Source: CAZDBA01 sp965224765 (GTDB lineage: Bacteria; Planctomycetota; Planctomycetia; Pirellulales; Pirellulaceae). Taken from it: 64,000 nucleotides of DNA. This document shows positions 63,560 through 64,000 of this stretch, piece by piece (position 1 is the first letter of the stretch; each line of letters opens with the position of its first letter). The notes beneath the pieces were generated by a model, which was not told where the DNA came from, made no database searches, and saw only the letters and a list, made by a program, of their open reading frames with translations. Made by a program: the position numbers and the translations under genes. The stretch is from NCBI GenBank assembly GCA_965224765.1, contig CBDDAC010000001.1, positions 62,001-126,000 of the forward strand. Direction: 5' to 3'.

Positions 63560-64000
63560 CTATAGATCGAATATGATGTCGTAGATTCGTATCGGCGGAT
63601 TGCCGGGGATGACGCTTGGCCCAACTTCTCGAACCAAGACTGGACGCCCGCCCAGGTAAGGCCTTCCACTTTCGATCGCCCGTTCAATCCCTCGCGTTAT
63701 GCTCGGCTTTACGACTTGGCCAGTATTTAGCCGAACTTGCTTCGCACCGCTGGCTCTGGCGAAGTCCAGAAACTGATTCAAGTCCGCACGTGAAAAGGTG
63801 TTCGCGATCGGATCAATCTTCATATGGGCGACACCATCAACGATTCGGACATCGTCCAGCTTGATTCCTACCCGCTTAGAAGCCGCGATAAGGTCGTCTG
63901 TTATCTTTGGGGCTACAAGTAAGTCGCCTGCGGCGACGGAATCCGATCCGGCCACCGTGAGGAAGCTGAAAAGAATGGCCAAAAACAGCCGACTGCGTGT
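63560..64000 (-). CDS. Membrane-anchored protein of unknown function, partial (runs off right edge)
   Basis: The frame is open to the last base of the window; a TTG at 63982 could start it, but in-frame TRSRLFLAILFSF upstream matches the anchor of the gene at 62824, so the true start probably lies outside. After the helix and SVAAGDLLVAPKI comes a globular part with LDDVRIVDGVAHMKID, FLDFARASGAKQVRLNTGQV and an end of GNPPIRIYDIIFDL. The last part is compact and could be a toxin or binding domain, but no motif was recognised. Confidence 0.6.
   Translation of the reverse strand, partial: TRSRLFLAILFSFLTVAGSDSVAAGDLLVAPKITDDLIAASKRVGIKLDDVRIVDGVAHMKIDPIANTFSRADLNQFLDFARASGAKQVRLNTGQVVKPSITRGIERAIESGRPYLGGRPVLVREVGPSVIPGNPPIRIYDIIFDL

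Overview
The window looks like chromosome of a planctomycete, most likely Pirellulales-like. The evidence is the mix of PEP-CTERM and dockerin-like secreted proteins, two very large Ser/Thr kinases paired with ECF sigma factors (one kinase with WD40 repeats, one with TPR-like repeats), DUF1559 proteins, a sigma factor fused to a membrane segment, a J-domain-like N-terminus of the NPYVQWLGL type, and a tetrahydromethanopterin C1 enzyme (Mch). No rRNA, tRNA or CRISPR array was seen. The genus cannot be decided from the sequence alone.

1-10.2 kb: accessory, repeat-rich DNA. It holds the start of a secreted protein running off the left edge, a 26-bp-arm hairpin, a frameshifted transposase relic, four degenerate copies of one dispersed repeat, two copies of a second (about 200 bp), and two adjoining minisatellites (8 x 13 bp, 5 x 15 bp). 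Among these sit a secreted PQQ-type beta-propeller, a PEP-CTERM protein and a WD40 kinase followed by an ECF sigma factor.

10.2-20 kb: a TrhO-RluA fusion for RNA uridine modification, a decayed J-domain-like gene, and the complete Na+-translocating NADH:quinone reductase operon nqrABCDEF, preceded by a Rex-box-like palindrome and closed by a terminator.

20-32.4 kb: a second PEP-CTERM protein, a diiron ferritin-like/ATP-grasp fusion, a PhoD-like phosphatase, and a block of secreted proteins (two with dockerin-like calcium loops) next to an ECF sigma factor and a TPR kinase. Two of the secreted genes share a promoter-like motif with nearly fixed spacing.

32.5-48.9 kb: valS, a ferredoxin-NADP reductase, a SixA-like phosphatase, then a long co-directional stretch: FAD/Fe-S oxidoreductase, moaD, two tandem DUF1559 membrane proteins, moaE, moaA, a class V PLP lyase/desulfurase, a YkgJ-type cysteine-cluster protein, an HU-like protein and selA. 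This puts molybdopterin synthesis beside a probable S/Se-mobilising enzyme and selenocysteine synthesis.

49-64 kb: the rpsB-tsf-pyrH-frr translation cluster, a HxGH nucleotidyltransferase, a zinc-ribbon membrane protein, a membrane-tethered ECF sigma factor, a serine hydrolase, an MMPL/RND exporter, csrA, the mch/RimK-like C1 pair, and at the right edge three tightly packed genes of unknown function, two of which share a membrane-anchor N-terminus but not their C-termini.
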